Positions 32,575-42,790 of a stretch of DNA of 47,784 nucleotides are shown piece after piece. This stretch comes from an uncultured Ruminococcus sp. (GTDB lineage: Bacteria > Bacillota > Clostridia > Oscillospirales > Ruminococcaceae): positions 1-47,784 of the forward strand of contig CADALT010000023.1 in the NCBI GenBank assembly GCA_902788785.1. The letters are read 5' to 3'. Made by a program: the position numbers and the translations under genes. The number at the start of each line of letters is the position of its first letter. Position 1 is the stretch's first letter. The notes beneath the pieces were generated by a model. That model did not search any database and was not told the DNA's origin. It saw nothing but the letters and a program-made list of their open reading frames with translations.

Positions 32575-33923
32575 ATGAAAACATCATTTATCAAGAGAAC
32601 GGTATGCGTCACTGCGGCGGCGGTAATTACGGCGGCTCTGGCAGCCTGCGGAGATACCGACCCTGTACAGACACACAGGGTCACCTCTGCACCGCTTGCT
32701 GAAGCAAATATCGAACCGCGAGCAGTTTCGGACGTTGTGACCACGGACGATACAGAGGTCACAACGGACAGCGAAGTGACTTCTTTCGTGACGGAGAAAT
32801 TTTCTGATGCATCTTATGTAGAAAAGATAGGCGACGGCAGGTATCTGTTATTGTACCGCAGTGATGATGTAGACTATGTAAAAATATATGATAAGCCAAG
32901 CGACAGCATCATCAATAAATGTCAGGTGGAGCGTGGCTCTGACAGCTATAATATGCCCATCATCTATCAGGACAAGGGCTTCGGATTTATAGTACATCAT
33001 GAAAAACAGCAATGCATAAACGGATATTATTATGATACCGCCGGAGAGCTTGTGAACAAATTTAGCATGGATACGGGCTCGCACTGGGGTACTGAAAGCA
33101 CTCTTGCACCCGATGGAAGTGCGATGTATGTGGTACTCAGCGACAAGACAGATTCTGACTTTATTGATTTTACAGATAACGACGGAGTTGCCGATATAAA
33201 ATTCAAGGATTGCATGACACAGGTATACGCAGTTAGTGCATCGGAAGAAAAGCAGATAGCTGAATTTGATGCCCATACTGATATCTATTCCATATATGCC
33301 ACAGCGGACGGAGAGCATTTAGCACTGAATTATTATTATCATCCACAGTTCCGCATGGGCTTTGACAACCTTGAAAAGGTTCAGGATATTGAGGGATTGT
33401 CTGTTGATACAGCTGATGAGAAGAAAGGTGACGAATTCGGTCTGGCACTTATCAGCACGGAGAAAAATGCAGATAATGAAATGGAGAAATTATATACAAC
33501 TGACCGATATATCGAAGACCTCGTACAGACAGGCAATGTGTTCACAGTGGTCGGCAAGGACAAAGTGGTGCGCATTGATCTTGATGAGAACGGAGAATAT
33601 CATCAGGAGAGCTACAGCATGGATATAGGCGACGGACAGTCTGTACCCGAGGTATATGTCAGTGCGAGCGGAAAATATATGGCATATCCCACTATACCTA
33701 TGACACAAATAACAGCAAAGATACTCTGGTGAACGTGGTGCGCTTCGATGACGGAGAAGCGGTCAGGATATATGAAAAACAGCACGATGGCTGGTTCGTA
33801 CACTTCCGACCCAGATACAATATTACACTGATAGATGAAGATGAAGGAACTCTCATTACAAGATATGATGATCTCACAACATCGGGCAAATGCGGACAGA
33901 CCTACACCGCAGATATCTTCTGA
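32575..33923 (+). pseudogene. Propeller-like lipoprotein, split by a -1 frameshift near 33690
   Basis: The first frame runs 32575-33732 (385 residues). It has a lipoprotein signal with lipobox ALAAC (Cys near 25), a Thr/Val/Asp-rich linker, then a beta-rich region resembling a propeller. After GKYMAYPTI the frame gives PMTQITAKILW and stops. In the -1 frame the DNA from about 33690 reads YDTNNSKDTLVNVVRFDDG and continues in good coding style to TGA at 33923. The full gene would encode about 449 residues. The lesion lies between about 33660 and 33700, where short A and C runs occur; it may be a base miscall or a real mutation. AAAGGAG precedes ATG 32575. It lies 133 bp after the metallopeptidase gene with no terminator between. 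Confidence 0.8.
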
Positions 33924-33967
33924 CATATCCTGAAACGAACAAAAGAAAGATAAAATAAATAGAACAA

Positions 33968-34001
33968 GAGGCTGTTGCATTACGCAGCAGCCTCTCTTTT
34001 T
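33968..34001. terminator. Bidirectional terminator between convergent genes
   Basis: GAGGCTGTTGC (33968-33978) pairs with GCAGCAGCCTC (33984-33994), one imperfect pair and a 5-nt loop, followed by TCTTTTT. It serves the lipoprotein on the plus strand and the APH-like gene on the minus strand. Confidence 0.9.
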
Positions 34002-34022
34002 GTTTGCTTTATGATATATGGC

Positions 34023-34781
34023 TTAGGAATAGTCAACAACGTCGATCCATCTCATGAGGAATTCCTTTTCCTCTTCCTTGCCCTTGATGAGCTGTGCAGC
34101 AGCCACGATCGGCAGCCAGCCCTGTACATACTGCTTGGATGTACCGCTCTTCAAGCAATACTTATCAAGATAAGCATCAGCAAGTGTGGGGTTGTGCAGG
34201 CAGAACAGCAGATATGTTCTTGCAACGTCGGCAGAAGCATTACCCTGTCTTGCAGCAGACCAGTTGATAACATATGTGCCCTCATCATTTATAATGATGT
34301 TCTTGGGCTCAAAATTGCCGTGGCAGAGCTTGATGTGCTTGGGCATTGAATCCAGTCTGGTGAGCAGTTCGTATTTCTTGATCTCGTCGATAGCGCCCAG
34401 AGATTTGATCTGTCTTGCCATCTTGTCCTTCAGCTTCGAGAGCAGGGGCATATACTGTGCGTGTATCTCGCACTGGATGTCGATGAGCTGATTAAGGTAA
34501 ACATCAGCCTTCTCGGGGTTTTCATCTATCATCTGCTGCATGGTCTTGCCCTTGATGAAATCAAAGGTGTTTGCCCACTTTCCGTCGATAACGGAAACCT
34601 CGTGAAGAGTAGGTGTCTTGATGAAGGAATTCACCATAGTCGTCTCGCACCTTGCGTGGGTCAGTGCAGCATAAAGGCACTTCTCCTTATACTCGGGTTT
34701 GAGGTAAACGTTGATGGATTTTCCCTCGCTTTCGTAAATGTCATAAATGTCGCCGTGAGCGATAAGATTTTTGAGCTCCAT
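34023..34781 (-). CDS. APH-fold phosphotransferase family protein lacking both catalytic Asp
   Basis: 252 residues, related to the aminoglycoside phosphotransferase/choline kinase superfamily. The Brenner-type motif normally HGDxxPxN appears as HGNFEPKN (near residue 168), and the metal-binding motif normally IDW appears as INWSAA (near 186). Both key aspartates are thus asparagine, so normal kinase chemistry is doubtful; it may be a pseudo-enzyme or binding protein. The following GNASADVARTYLL is typical of the family in Clostridia. The start at ATG 34781 has AAGGAGG 8 nt upstream, and its own promoter (34853-34881). It is monocistronic. Confidence 0.88.
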   Translation of the reverse strand: MELKNLIAHGDIYDIYESEGKSINVYLKPEYKEKCLYAALTHARCETTMVNSFIKTPTLHEVSVIDGKWANTFDFIKGKTMQQMIDENPEKADVYLNQLIDIQCEIHAQYMPLLSKLKDKMARQIKSLGAIDEIKKYELLTRLDSMPKHIKLCHGNFEPKNIIINDEGTYVINWSAARQGNASADVARTYLLFCLHNPTLADAYLDKYCLKSGTSKQYVQGWLPIVAAAQLIKGKEEEKEFLMRWIDVVDYS

Positions 34782-34852
34782 ATCATTTCCTCCTTGGATA
34801 AATAATCTATACAAAACAGACCAATCAATCGATCGTTTTTTGTACTGTCTAT

Positions 34853-34881
34853 ATTATACTACAACTTCAACAAAAATGCAA
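34853..34881 (-). promoter_or_regulatory. Promoter of the APH-like gene
   Basis: Minus strand: TTGCAT (34876-34881) and TATAAT (34853-34858), 17-bp spacer. Confidence 0.75.
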
Positions 34882-35180
34882 GAGTTTTTCGTTATTTTCA
34901 CAAACGTTTAGAAAGTGTACATTTGATGTTAATGAAATAGTCAAAAGTAAGCCCGTTTTTTATCGACGTTCTATAAACAACGGTTGAAAGCCTTGTATAG
35001 TTTGCACAATGTATGTGCGTTAATATATGGGTCATGTGATAAATTTCAGCCCGTTGTATAAAAAAGCTTTAAAATAAGCGAGTTTAGAGATATGTTCGGT
35101 AATAATATACCAATGAACAGTACAAATGTTGCGAAAATATGAAATGACACGATTGATTTCGTGAAATAATGCAGATGGTG
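34882..35180. other. AT-rich intergenic region, no gene
   Basis: About 300 bp between divergent promoters. I see no coding sequence or RNA gene. Small inverted repeats occur: GCACA/TGTGC near 35005-35019 and CACGA/TCGTG at 35148-35163; the second lies just upstream of the -35 box at 35181 and could be a regulator site. Confidence 0.5.
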
Positions 35181-35209
35181 TTGAAATCTCTTGTGAAATA
35201 TGTTATAAT
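35181..35209 (+). promoter_or_regulatory. Promoter of the Ig-repeat surface protein gene
   Basis: TTGAAA (35181-35186) and TATAAT (35204-35209), 17-bp spacer, about 115 bp upstream of the start codon. Confidence 0.8.
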
Positions 35210-36137
35210 ATGGCAGATAGCGTGCGAAAAGGAAATTTATCAGACAGCTGAAAGGATCGGGGGATATTGAGGCTGTTTGTTGTGATCTGGGTATGATAGG
35301 GATATTTGAAACGGAGGTCATTATATGAAGAAAGTGATAGCCGGGCTTCTGGCGCTTACGATGACGATGTCATCGGTGCCGTTTGCGCAGCTTGGTGATT
35401 TTAGCGGTGTGCTGGCAGCATCGGCGCTGACGATAGAAACAGCGACCGTGATAAGCAACAATGTTACTTACGATGGTCTTGTGCTGAACAGCGACCTGAC
35501 CGTTACAAACGGTGCGACCGTAACAGTCAACGGAGATATGATCGTTGATGGCGGCAAACTGGATATACAGAACGGTAAAGTCATAGTTATGGGAAATTTT
35601 GCCCAAAACAGCCAGTATACAGGTGGTTCGACCGATGTGAGCGGCGGTACGCTCGAGGTAAGGGGCGATCTGTGGATCGGCGACAAGGAATTCAATGTCG
35701 GTGATGGTAATGTCATCGTAGGGAATAATCTATATCTGGCAGGCGGTCATAGTACGGGTACACCGATAATGGGCTACGGCAAGCTTGTCATGAGCGGAAG
35801 CGGCACGGTCGATGTGCAGAATAATATGGTAATAAAGCTGCCGTCTGTGGCACGCTATGGCAAACAGCTGATACTTACAAGCGGTACACTGTCGGTGGGC
35901 GGCGACCTCACATCTACAGTATCGGGAAGTCAGTCTGCCGGTACAACATATTATAACAGTATCACCAGCGTATCCGATGAACATAAAACTGTTCTGGACG
36001 GAAACAGTGCGCAAAAGGTCTCACTGAGCGGTTTAAAGCTCGGTACAGTCGAGCTTCAGCAGAACGGCTCGAACTATACTGGCGATGACACGAGCACGAT
36101 CGGTCAGGTCGTTAACTATAATGCAGGCGGCGGAGAT

Positions 36138-38108
36138 GTTTCAAAAGCAACGGTGACGTTGAGTCAAAATACTGCCGCATACACAGGCAGTGAGATAAAG
36201 CCTGCGGCAACAGTCAAGATCGGCAGTAAGGTACTGACCCAGGGCACAGACTATACGGTTTCATATTCAAATAATACTGCCCCGGGAACAGCTTCCTGTA
36301 CTATTACAGGTATAAATAATTATGAAGGTACAACTGCAACGGTTAATTTTACGATCAATGCGGCTAATATTTCGGGTGCGATAGTTTCACTCAGCCAGAC
36401 GACCTATACCTACTCGGGCAGCGAATGTAAGCCTGCACCGACCGTTACATTAGCAGGCAGAACTTTGAAAAATGGGACCGATTATACAGTTTCATACAGC
36501 AAAAATGTCGATAAGGGAAATGCTGTCTGCACCATCACAGGCAAGGGCGGCTACACAGGCACAAAGAGCGCAAATTTTACCATCGGTGCGCAAAGCATCT
36601 CCACGGCAGATGTGACAGTCAGTCCATCTTCCTATACATATTCGGGCAGTGCATTTTCGCCTGATGTTACGGTGAAAATGGGCACTAAAACACTAACTAA
36701 GGGCACGGATTATTCGGTCACATACAACAACAATATCAAAGCAGGAACTCCGACCGTGACCATAATTGGCTTGGGCAATTATAACGGCAGCAAGACCGCC
36801 ACATTCAAGATCGAACCCCTGAGCCTTTCAAAGGCAACAGTTACCCTCAGCCCGACTTCATTCACCTATTCGGGAACGACCTGCACGCCAACACTCACAG
36901 TAAAGCTTGGTAGCAAAACACTGACCAAGAATACCGATTACAAGGTTACATATGACAACAACAATAAGGCAGGCACAGCGTCATACACCATAACGGGTAT
37001 AGGTAACTATTCAGGCGAGATCAAAGGTACATTTACCATTGCACCGCAAGATGTTTCGTCGGCGACCGTTACCCTCAGCCAGACGACCTACACCTACTCG
37101 GGAAGCGAATGTAAGCCTGCTCCAACGGTGAAAGTCGGCGGTAAGACCCTGACAAACGGCACTGATTATAAAGTTTCATATTCCAACAATAACAAGGCAG
37201 GTACAGCCACCTGCACAATCACGGGCATAGGCAACTACACAGGCACAAAGAGCGTGAACTTCACGATAAAAGCGCCTGCAAGTTCCAGCACAGCATCAAA
37301 AACAAATATCAGCGGTGCGACCGTTACCCTTAGCCAGACGACCTACACCTACTCGGGAAGCGAATGTAAGCCTACCCCAAACGTGAACTTCACGATAAAA
37401 GCACCTGCAAGCAGTTCCAGCACAGCATCAAAAACAAATATCAGCGGTGCGACCGTTACCCTTAGCCAGACGACCTACACCTACTCGGGAAGCGAATGTA
37501 AGCCTACCCCACAACAATAACAAAGCAGGCACAGCTACCTGCACCATCACGGGTATGGGCAACTACACAGGTACGAAGAGCGTGAATTTCACGATAAAAG
37601 CGCCTGCAAGTTCCAGCACGGCATCAAAAACAAATATCAGCGGTGCTACCGTTACCCTCAGCCAGACGACCTACACCTACTCGGGAAGCGAATGTAAGCC
37701 TGCCCCAACGGTGAAAGTCGGCGGTAAGACTTTGACAAACGGCACAGATTATAAAGTTTCATATTCCAATAATAACAAGGCAGGCACAGCCACCTGCACC
37801 ATCACGGGTACGGGCAACTACACAGGCACAAAGAGCGTGAATTTCACAATAAAAGCGCCTGCAAGTTCCAGCACAGCATCAAAAACAAATATCAGCGGTG
37901 CGACCGTTACCCTCAGCCAGACGACCTACACTTACTCGGGAAGCGAATGTAAGCCTACTCCAACGGTGAAAGTCGGCGGTAAGACCTTGACCAACGGCAC
38001 GGATTATAAGGTTTCATATTCCAATAATAACAAAGCAGGCACAGCCACCTGCACCATCACGGGTATGGGAAATTACACAGGCACAAAGAGCGCAACATTC
38101 ACGATAAA
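36138..38108 (+). repeat. Ig-like modules 1-9 of the surface protein
   Basis: Nine tandem modules of about 225-260 bp. Modules 5-9 are almost identical at DNA level, with a linker encoding KAPASSSTASKTN after each. Modules 1-4 are diverged. Modules 6 and 7 are shortened, from about 37375 and 37508 respectively. Confidence 0.85.
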
Positions 38109-38398
38109 AGCACCTGCGGCATCGAGCAGCAAGGCTCCGACCGCTTCGAGCAAGGCGCCTGCGGCATCAAGCAGCAAGGCTCCGACCACTTCAAGCAAGG
38201 CGCCTGCGGCATCAAGCAGCAAGGCTCCAACTGCTTCGAGCAAAGCACCTGCGGCATCGAGCAGCAAGGCTCCGACTGCTTCGAGCAAGGCACCTGCGGC
38301 ATCGAGCAGCAAGGCTCCGACTGCTTCGAGCAAGGCACCTGCGGCATCAAGCAGCAAGGCTCCGACTGCTTCGAGCAAGGCACCAACGACCTCAAGCA
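38103..38398 (+). repeat. Low-complexity KAPAASSS/KAPTASS linker repeats
   Basis: About 300 bp of tandem ~48-bp units encoding KAPAASSS-KAPTASS alternations. They are nearly free of bulky residues, giving a flexible linker between module 9 and module 10. Such Ser/Ala/Pro linkers are common in cellulosomal proteins and often glycosylated. Confidence 0.9.
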
Positions 38399-38410
38399 CT
38401 GCATCTAAGA

Positions 38411-40040
38411 CTGATATAAGCGGTGCAAGCGTAAGCGTCGGCGGTCCTTATGCTTACACATCGGCTGCCATGAGCCCCGAGCCTACGGTCAAGCTTGGCG
38501 GAAAGACTTTAAAGAAAGGCACGGACTACAAGGTTTCCTACACAAACAACCGTGTGCCGGGCACAGCCACCTGCACCATCACAGGCACAGGCGACTACAC
38601 AGGCAAAGCCACAGGCAAATTCACCATCGCCAAGCGTGATCTCTCCACTGTGACCCTGACACTTTCGCAGACCGAGTTCACCTATACGGGCGGTGCTTGC
38701 AGACCTGCGGTAACTGTTAATGTGGGCGGTATAGATCTTCCTGCGAGCGGAAATTATACAGTTTCGTATAAAGACAACATACAGGCAGGCACAGCGGTCT
38801 GCACGATAACAGGTTCGACCAACTGCACGGGCAGCCAGAGCAAGACCTTCACTATCAATAAGGCTGACCTGTCATCGGCAAATGTTTCGCTGGCGACTTC
38901 GACATACAAATTCAACGGCAATGCTGTAGAGCCTGTACCGAGAGTCTCGCTGAACGGCCGTGTACTGACATTCGGTAAGGATTTCACGGTTTCATATCGC
39001 AATAACGACAGAGTGGGCGAGGCTTCATATACCGTTGAGGGCATAAACAGCTACATGGGAAGAGTTTCGGGCAAATTCACACTGACCAAGGCACAGACCA
39101 TCACCACCAAGACCTCTATCAGCGGCGCATCGGCTGAGTTTGCAGAGGGTTCGCTGACCTATACGGGCGAAGAACTGACACCTTCACCTGTTGTTAAAAT
39201 GGGTGATGTTGTCCTGACAAAGGGCGTTGACTACACAGTTTCATATAGCAGCAATACAGCACCCGGTACAGCTTACTGCACCATCACAGGTACAGGCAGC
39301 TATACGGGAACGAAAAAGGTATCCTTCAAGATCGAAAAGATAGATGTGAACACCTGCACGGCTGTGCTTGAAAAGACCATGTACACCTACAACGGCACGG
39401 CACAGACTCCTGCGGTCACTGTGACTAACGGTGGTCAGATAATGTCGGAGGGTACAGATTATAAGGTACAGTACACCGACAACGTTCAGGTCGGCAAGGC
39501 GAGCGTGGTAATAACAGGTATGGGCTGCTTTACGGGTACGAAGACCGTTGCGTTCGATATCGGCAAGATATCCCTGAACAATTGCAGTGTGACACTCCCC
39601 CAGACCAGCTATACCTATGACGGCAGAGAGAAAAAGCCTGTGCCGCTGGTCAAGCTTGACGGCGAAAAGCTCACTAAGGACGTGGACTACACAGTTTCAT
39701 ATACAAACAATACGCAAGTCGGCACAGCTAATGTCATTATCAAGGGCATAGGCAACTGTGAAGGCGAGAAGAGCATGGCATTCTCCATCGTCAAGAGAGG
39801 TGCGACCGTAACCTCGATATCAAGGTGCACTATCAGTATTGAGCCTGTGGTATACTTCGACGGCACTGAAAAAACGCCAAAGGTCACTGTTACTCACGGC
39901 GATATTCAGCTGGAAGAGGGCGTTGACTTTACAGTGAACTACGTCAATAATGTGGACGAAGGCGTGGCTTTCGCACTTATCTCGGGTCTTGGAGCATATA
40001 CAGGTTCTGCGGACAGGACCTTCATCATTGAACCCGATGA
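38411..40040 (+). repeat. Ig-like modules 10-16 of the surface protein
   Basis: Seven further modules of about 225-245 bp. They keep the Y-[ST]-G, D-[YF]-x-V-x-Y and G-x-G-x-[YC]-x-G landmarks but are well diverged from each other, in contrast to the near-identical modules 5-9. Confidence 0.85.
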
Positions 40041-40405
40041 CGGAACGCACAATGTTGATGACAGCTCGGAGGACGAGGGCGACAGTTCCTCTGATAACAG
40101 CACGACCGACAGCAGACCCGACAACAGCTCTCAAAGCGGCAGTGATGACAGCTCTAAGGGCGGCGGAAAAGATAAGATCTCCCGTGGCGATGTAAATGCG
40201 GACGGAAACATAAATGTTACCGATATTGCATTGGTAGCGGCACACATCAAGGGTATCAAGGCGCTTGACGCAGATGCGGTAAAGCGTGCGGACGTAAACA
40301 ATGATGATTCTGTAAACGTTACAGACATTGCAATGATGGCATCTCACATCAAGGGCATCAAGCCTTTGGCGTGAGCGGAGATAAGGGTCTTCCCCTAAAA
40401 GAAGC

Positions 40406-40438
40406 AAGGCGGACAGTTCGTAATGAGCTGTCCGCCTT
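40406..40438. terminator. Hairpin between convergent genes
   Basis: AAGGCGGACAG (40406-40416) and CTGTCCGCCTT (40428-40438) form a perfect 11-bp stem with an 11-nt loop. The T tract is weak on the plus strand. It probably terminates both the surface-protein and the aminopeptidase transcripts. Confidence 0.7.
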
Positions 40439-40466
40439 AATTATATATTCATTATACTAAGTGTTC

Positions 40467-41543
40467 TCAGAGTATCATAAGTTCCTTGGGGGCAAGGGTC
40501 ATGTTTTCGCAGCCGTCAGCCTTGACCACTACGAAATCCTCTATACGCACACCAAACTCACCCTCGATGTATATGCCGGGTTCAACGGTGACAATGGAAT
40601 TCTCCTGCAAAACTGCCTTTGATGATGGCGATGCATAGGGCATCTCATGTATCTCCACACCAACACCGTGCCCCAGCGAGTGTCCGAAGCATTCGCCGTA
40701 GCCCTCGGTGGTGATGATGTCTCTTGCTATTCCGTCAAGCTCCTTGCCTGTGATGCCTGCACGCACGTTATCGAGTGCCGCAAGCTGGGCTTTCAGGACT
40801 ATATCATAGACCTTGCGCATCTTGTCCGATGGCTGACCTACGCATACTGTTCTGGTCATGTCGCTGTGGTAGCCGTCCACCACCGCACCGAAATCCATCA
40901 GCACGAAATCACCGTTTTTCACCTTGGCATCCGAGGGGACTCCGTGGGGCAGGGAGGTGTTCTTGCCTGTGAGGACGATGGTATCGAAGCTGAGTGCCTC
41001 CGCACCGTGGGAGAGCATGAAATAATCCAGCGCCAGCTGAAGCTCACGCTCGGTCTTGCCCTCTTTGATGGTGGAGAACATATATTCCAGACCGCTTTCG
41101 GCAATGCGCTGTGCAGCGATCATCTTGTCTATCTCTTCACGGTCCTTTATCATTCTTATCTTGCGTATCAGACCGCCGAAACGTCCGTCGGCAGGTATCT
41201 CGGCATCGAGGAAATTGCGCATAGTCGCCAGTTCAGCCACGGTAAGTGTCTGGCTGTCTATGGCGATGGTCTTTGCACCGTGCTTGCTGATGAGGTCGTT
41301 GAGCTGAGCATATTTCGCCTCAGCCCCCGAAGCTTCGAGTATGACCTCGCAGTTTTTGACAGTGTTCCTTGCTTTCTCGATGTATCTGAAATCTATTATA
41401 AGGAAGCTTTCCTCGGGAAAAACCAGCACCGTGCCTGCGCTTGATCTCATTCCCGTGAAATATCTTCTGCCCACCTCATCGGTTATAATGGCGCAGTCTG
41501 CTATGTTTTTAAGACCTGCCTGTAATGTTTCGAGCCTTGTCAT
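40467..41543 (-). CDS. M24 family Xaa-Pro aminopeptidase
   Basis: 358 residues. N-terminal creatinase-like domain (1 to ~125) and C-terminal pita-bread catalytic domain (~130-358). The five metal ligands are visible: Asp in [10 protein letters not shown], Asp in YHSDMTRT, His in GHSLGHGVG, Glu in VEPGIY and Glu in RIEDF. It removes N-terminal residues before proline in cytoplasmic peptide turnover, the YqhT/PepP type of Firmicutes. GAGGGTG precedes ATG 41543. In many relatives it lies next to efp; here the next gene upstream is a SUKH-like protein. Confidence 0.95.
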   Translation of the reverse strand: MTRLETLQAGLKNIADCAIITDEVGRRYFTGMRSSAGTVLVFPEESFLIIDFRYIEKARNTVKNCEVILEASGAEAKYAQLNDLISKHGAKTIAIDSQTLTVAELATMRNFLDAEIPADGRFGGLIRKIRMIKDREEIDKMIAAQRIAESGLEYMFSTIKEGKTERELQLALDYFMLSHGAEALSFDTIVLTGKNTSLPHGVPSDAKVKNGDFVLMDFGAVVDGYHSDMTRTVCVGQPSDKMRKVYDIVLKAQLAALDNVRAGITGKELDGIARDIITTEGYGECFGHSLGHGVGVEIHEMPYASPSSKAVLQENSIVTVEPGIYIEGEFGVRIEDFVVVKADGCENMTLAPKELMIL

Positions 41544-41560
41544 AATTTACACCCTCATTC

Positions 41561-41589
41561 TATTTAATAAAAATACAGCTCATAAGCAA
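41561..41589 (-). promoter_or_regulatory. Possible promoter of the aminopeptidase gene
   Basis: Minus strand: TTGCTT (41584-41589) and TAAATA (41561-41566), 17-bp spacer. It is a weak match and the gene may instead be read from aroQ upstream. Confidence 0.4.
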
Positions 41590-41608
41590 AATATCCTTTT
41601 TCGATCAT

Positions 41609-42055
41609 TCACACTTCATAGAATGAATACAGCAATTCGATAAACGAATCAAATGATCCGAAGCGCTCCATTGTTCCATTGCTGAGTATCTTATATTTCT
41701 TTTCGCTGATATTGTAAACGATGTGATCTATACTTGATTTTCCCAGCAGGATATAGTCGGTAATATCTGTCGTATCCCTGAATGATGAATTGGATCGTAT
41801 TATATCCATGCTCTTTTTTCTCGGATATTCGGCAAGGAACACTTCATCATACACACCGCAGATGTTGCGCCCGTCATATGACAAACCATTTGTACAGTGC
41901 AGAAATTCGATGTAATCATCAGGCAGTCCGACATTAAATAAAGAGCGGAACTCATTTCGGATATCGTTTATCTTTTCCTGTGTCGGCTTTTCGTATGTCG
42001 CCGTATCGGGCAGCTTTGTAAGAAATTCTGCATACGTACTATTCTGCCTGTTCAT
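41609..42055 (-). CDS. SMI1/KNR4 (SUKH) family-like protein
   Basis: 148 residues, cytoplasmic. The pattern of an N-terminal helix, [19 protein letters not shown] (near residue 50), and a C-terminal [14 protein letters not shown] fits the SMI1/KNR4 or YrhA-like fold. Many bacterial members of this superfamily act as immunity proteins against contact-dependent or polymorphic toxins. No toxin gene is next to it, so the role here is unknown. ATG 42055 was preferred to an ATG 12 codons upstream. It overlaps the aroQ 3' end by 17 bp, so the two are translationally coupled. Confidence 0.72.
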   Translation of the reverse strand: MNRQNSTYAEFLTKLPDTATYEKPTQEKINDIRNEFRSLFNVGLPDDYIEFLHCTNGLSYDGRNICGVYDEVFLAEYPRKKSMDIIRSNSSFRDTTDITDYILLGKSSIDHIVYNISEKKYKILSNGTMERFGSFDSFIELLYSFYEV

Positions 42056-42500
42056 TTTCGTCTTCTGCTTTCCATCTGTAAGCCAGTGCATCTATGCCCA
42101 TGAGATAGGAATATTTTCCGAATCCCGAGATCTGTCCTGCGCAAACGGGCGCTATGACTGACTTTGAACGGAACTCGTCCCTTGCGTGTATATTGCTCAG
42201 ATGAACTTCCACCACGGGTATCTTTATGGCGGCTATGGCATCACGTATAGCGTAGCTGTAATGGGTATACGCACCTGCGTTTATGACCACACCGTCAAAC
42301 TTCTTGCGAGCCAGATGCAGCTGGTCGATTATCTCGCCCTCATGGTTGGACTGAAATACCTCGCAGTGCATACCCAGCGCCATAGCGTGCTCGGTTATCT
42401 CATCATTGATGGTCTCGAAAGTATCCGTGCCGTATACGCCCGGTTCTCTTTCTCCGAGAAGATTGAGATTCGGTCCGTGTATCAAAAGTATTTTTCTCAT
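42039..42500 (-). CDS. aroQ: Type II 3-dehydroquinate dehydratase
   Basis: 153 residues, close to the usual ~145-150. It converts 3-dehydroquinate to 3-dehydroshikimate in the shikimate pathway and forms a cytoplasmic dodecamer. Motifs: GPNLNLLG at the N-terminus, REPGVYG with the loop Arg and catalytic Tyr, [22 protein letters not shown], and EVHLSN with the catalytic His. No other aro gene lies alongside. AAGGAG precedes the ATG, and a hairpin at 42527-42551 separates it from the L,D-transpeptidase gene. Confidence 0.97.
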   Translation of the reverse strand: MRKILLIHGPNLNLLGEREPGVYGTDTFETINDEITEHAMALGMHCEVFQSNHEGEIIDQLHLARKKFDGVVINAGAYTHYSYAIRDAIAAIKIPVVEVHLSNIHARDEFRSKSVIAPVCAGQISGFGKYSYLMGIDALAYRWKAEDENEQAE

Positions 42501-42526
42501 ATAAAAAACTCCTTCTTATATAAAAC

Positions 42527-42551
42527 GGCGGACGAGCACAGCCTGTCCGCC
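42527..42551 (-). terminator. GGCGGAC hairpin upstream of aroQ
   Basis: GGCGGAC (42527-42533) and GTCCGCC (42545-42551) form a perfect 7-bp stem. On the minus strand GTTTTATA follows. It could terminate transcripts from the upstream gene or attenuate aroQ. Confidence 0.55.
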
Positions 42552-42790
42552 TATTTGATCCGTGTTATTTGCTTTGCTCTCCAGTGTTTGTGGAGAACGC
42601 TCTTTTGTGCCTTGATGTGAGGGCTCTGCCCTCACACTCCCGCAAGCCTTTCTGTGAACAATATCAAAATCAAAGATTTTGATATTTGCTTGACCGAAAA
42701 CTCCCCTCGTCACCTCTTTTTGTTTTGGTGCATGGTTTTGCGCTCGGAGCGTTTTTGGTCTTTGCGGCTCTGTGTTCGCTCGATCATGCT
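42552..42790. repeat. Intergenic repeat-like region with two strong hairpins
   Basis: No gene was found. There are two perfect palindromes: TGTGAGGGC/GCCCTCACA with a TCT loop (42616-42636), and ATATCAAAATC/GATTTTGATAT with an AAA loop (42661-42685). The GAGGGCTCTGCCCTCACACTCCCGC context resembles a dispersed intergenic repeat I recall from Ruminococcaceae genomes (recollection, not verified). Confidence 0.5.

Larger units (their letters stand above)
35325..40374 (+). pseudogene. Giant secreted Ig-like repeat protein with C-terminal dockerin, frame broken at ~37510
   Basis: As one gene it would encode about 1680 residues: signal peptide (1 to ~33), an N-terminal beta-helix-like domain (~35-265), about 16 modules of 75-85 residues, a Ser/Ala/Pro/Lys linker, and a C-terminal dockerin (40186-40371). 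A full module reads TYTYSGSECKPAPTV, then GGKTLTNGTDYKVSYSNN, then AGTATCTITG. Frame 1 ends at TAA 37518-37520 after ECKPTPQQ; frame 2 resumes at HNNNKAGT and runs to 40374. The join sits inside module 7, whose middle is missing; module 6 has an in-frame loss at the same spot. This fits recombination between near-identical repeats, or an assembly collapse. Probable role: cell-surface or cellulosome spacer/adhesin. CGGAGG precedes the ATG. Confidence 0.85.

Noticed and set aside
34815-35321. Minus-strand frame 35046-35321 as a gene
   Set aside because: It reads across the promoter and leader of the surface-protein gene, is AT-rich and has no ribosome site.
38073-38404. Minus-strand frames of LLEAVGALLLDAAGA repeats
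   Set aside because: Shadow of the Ser/Ala/Pro/Lys linker repeats on the plus strand; extremely low complexity and no start signals.
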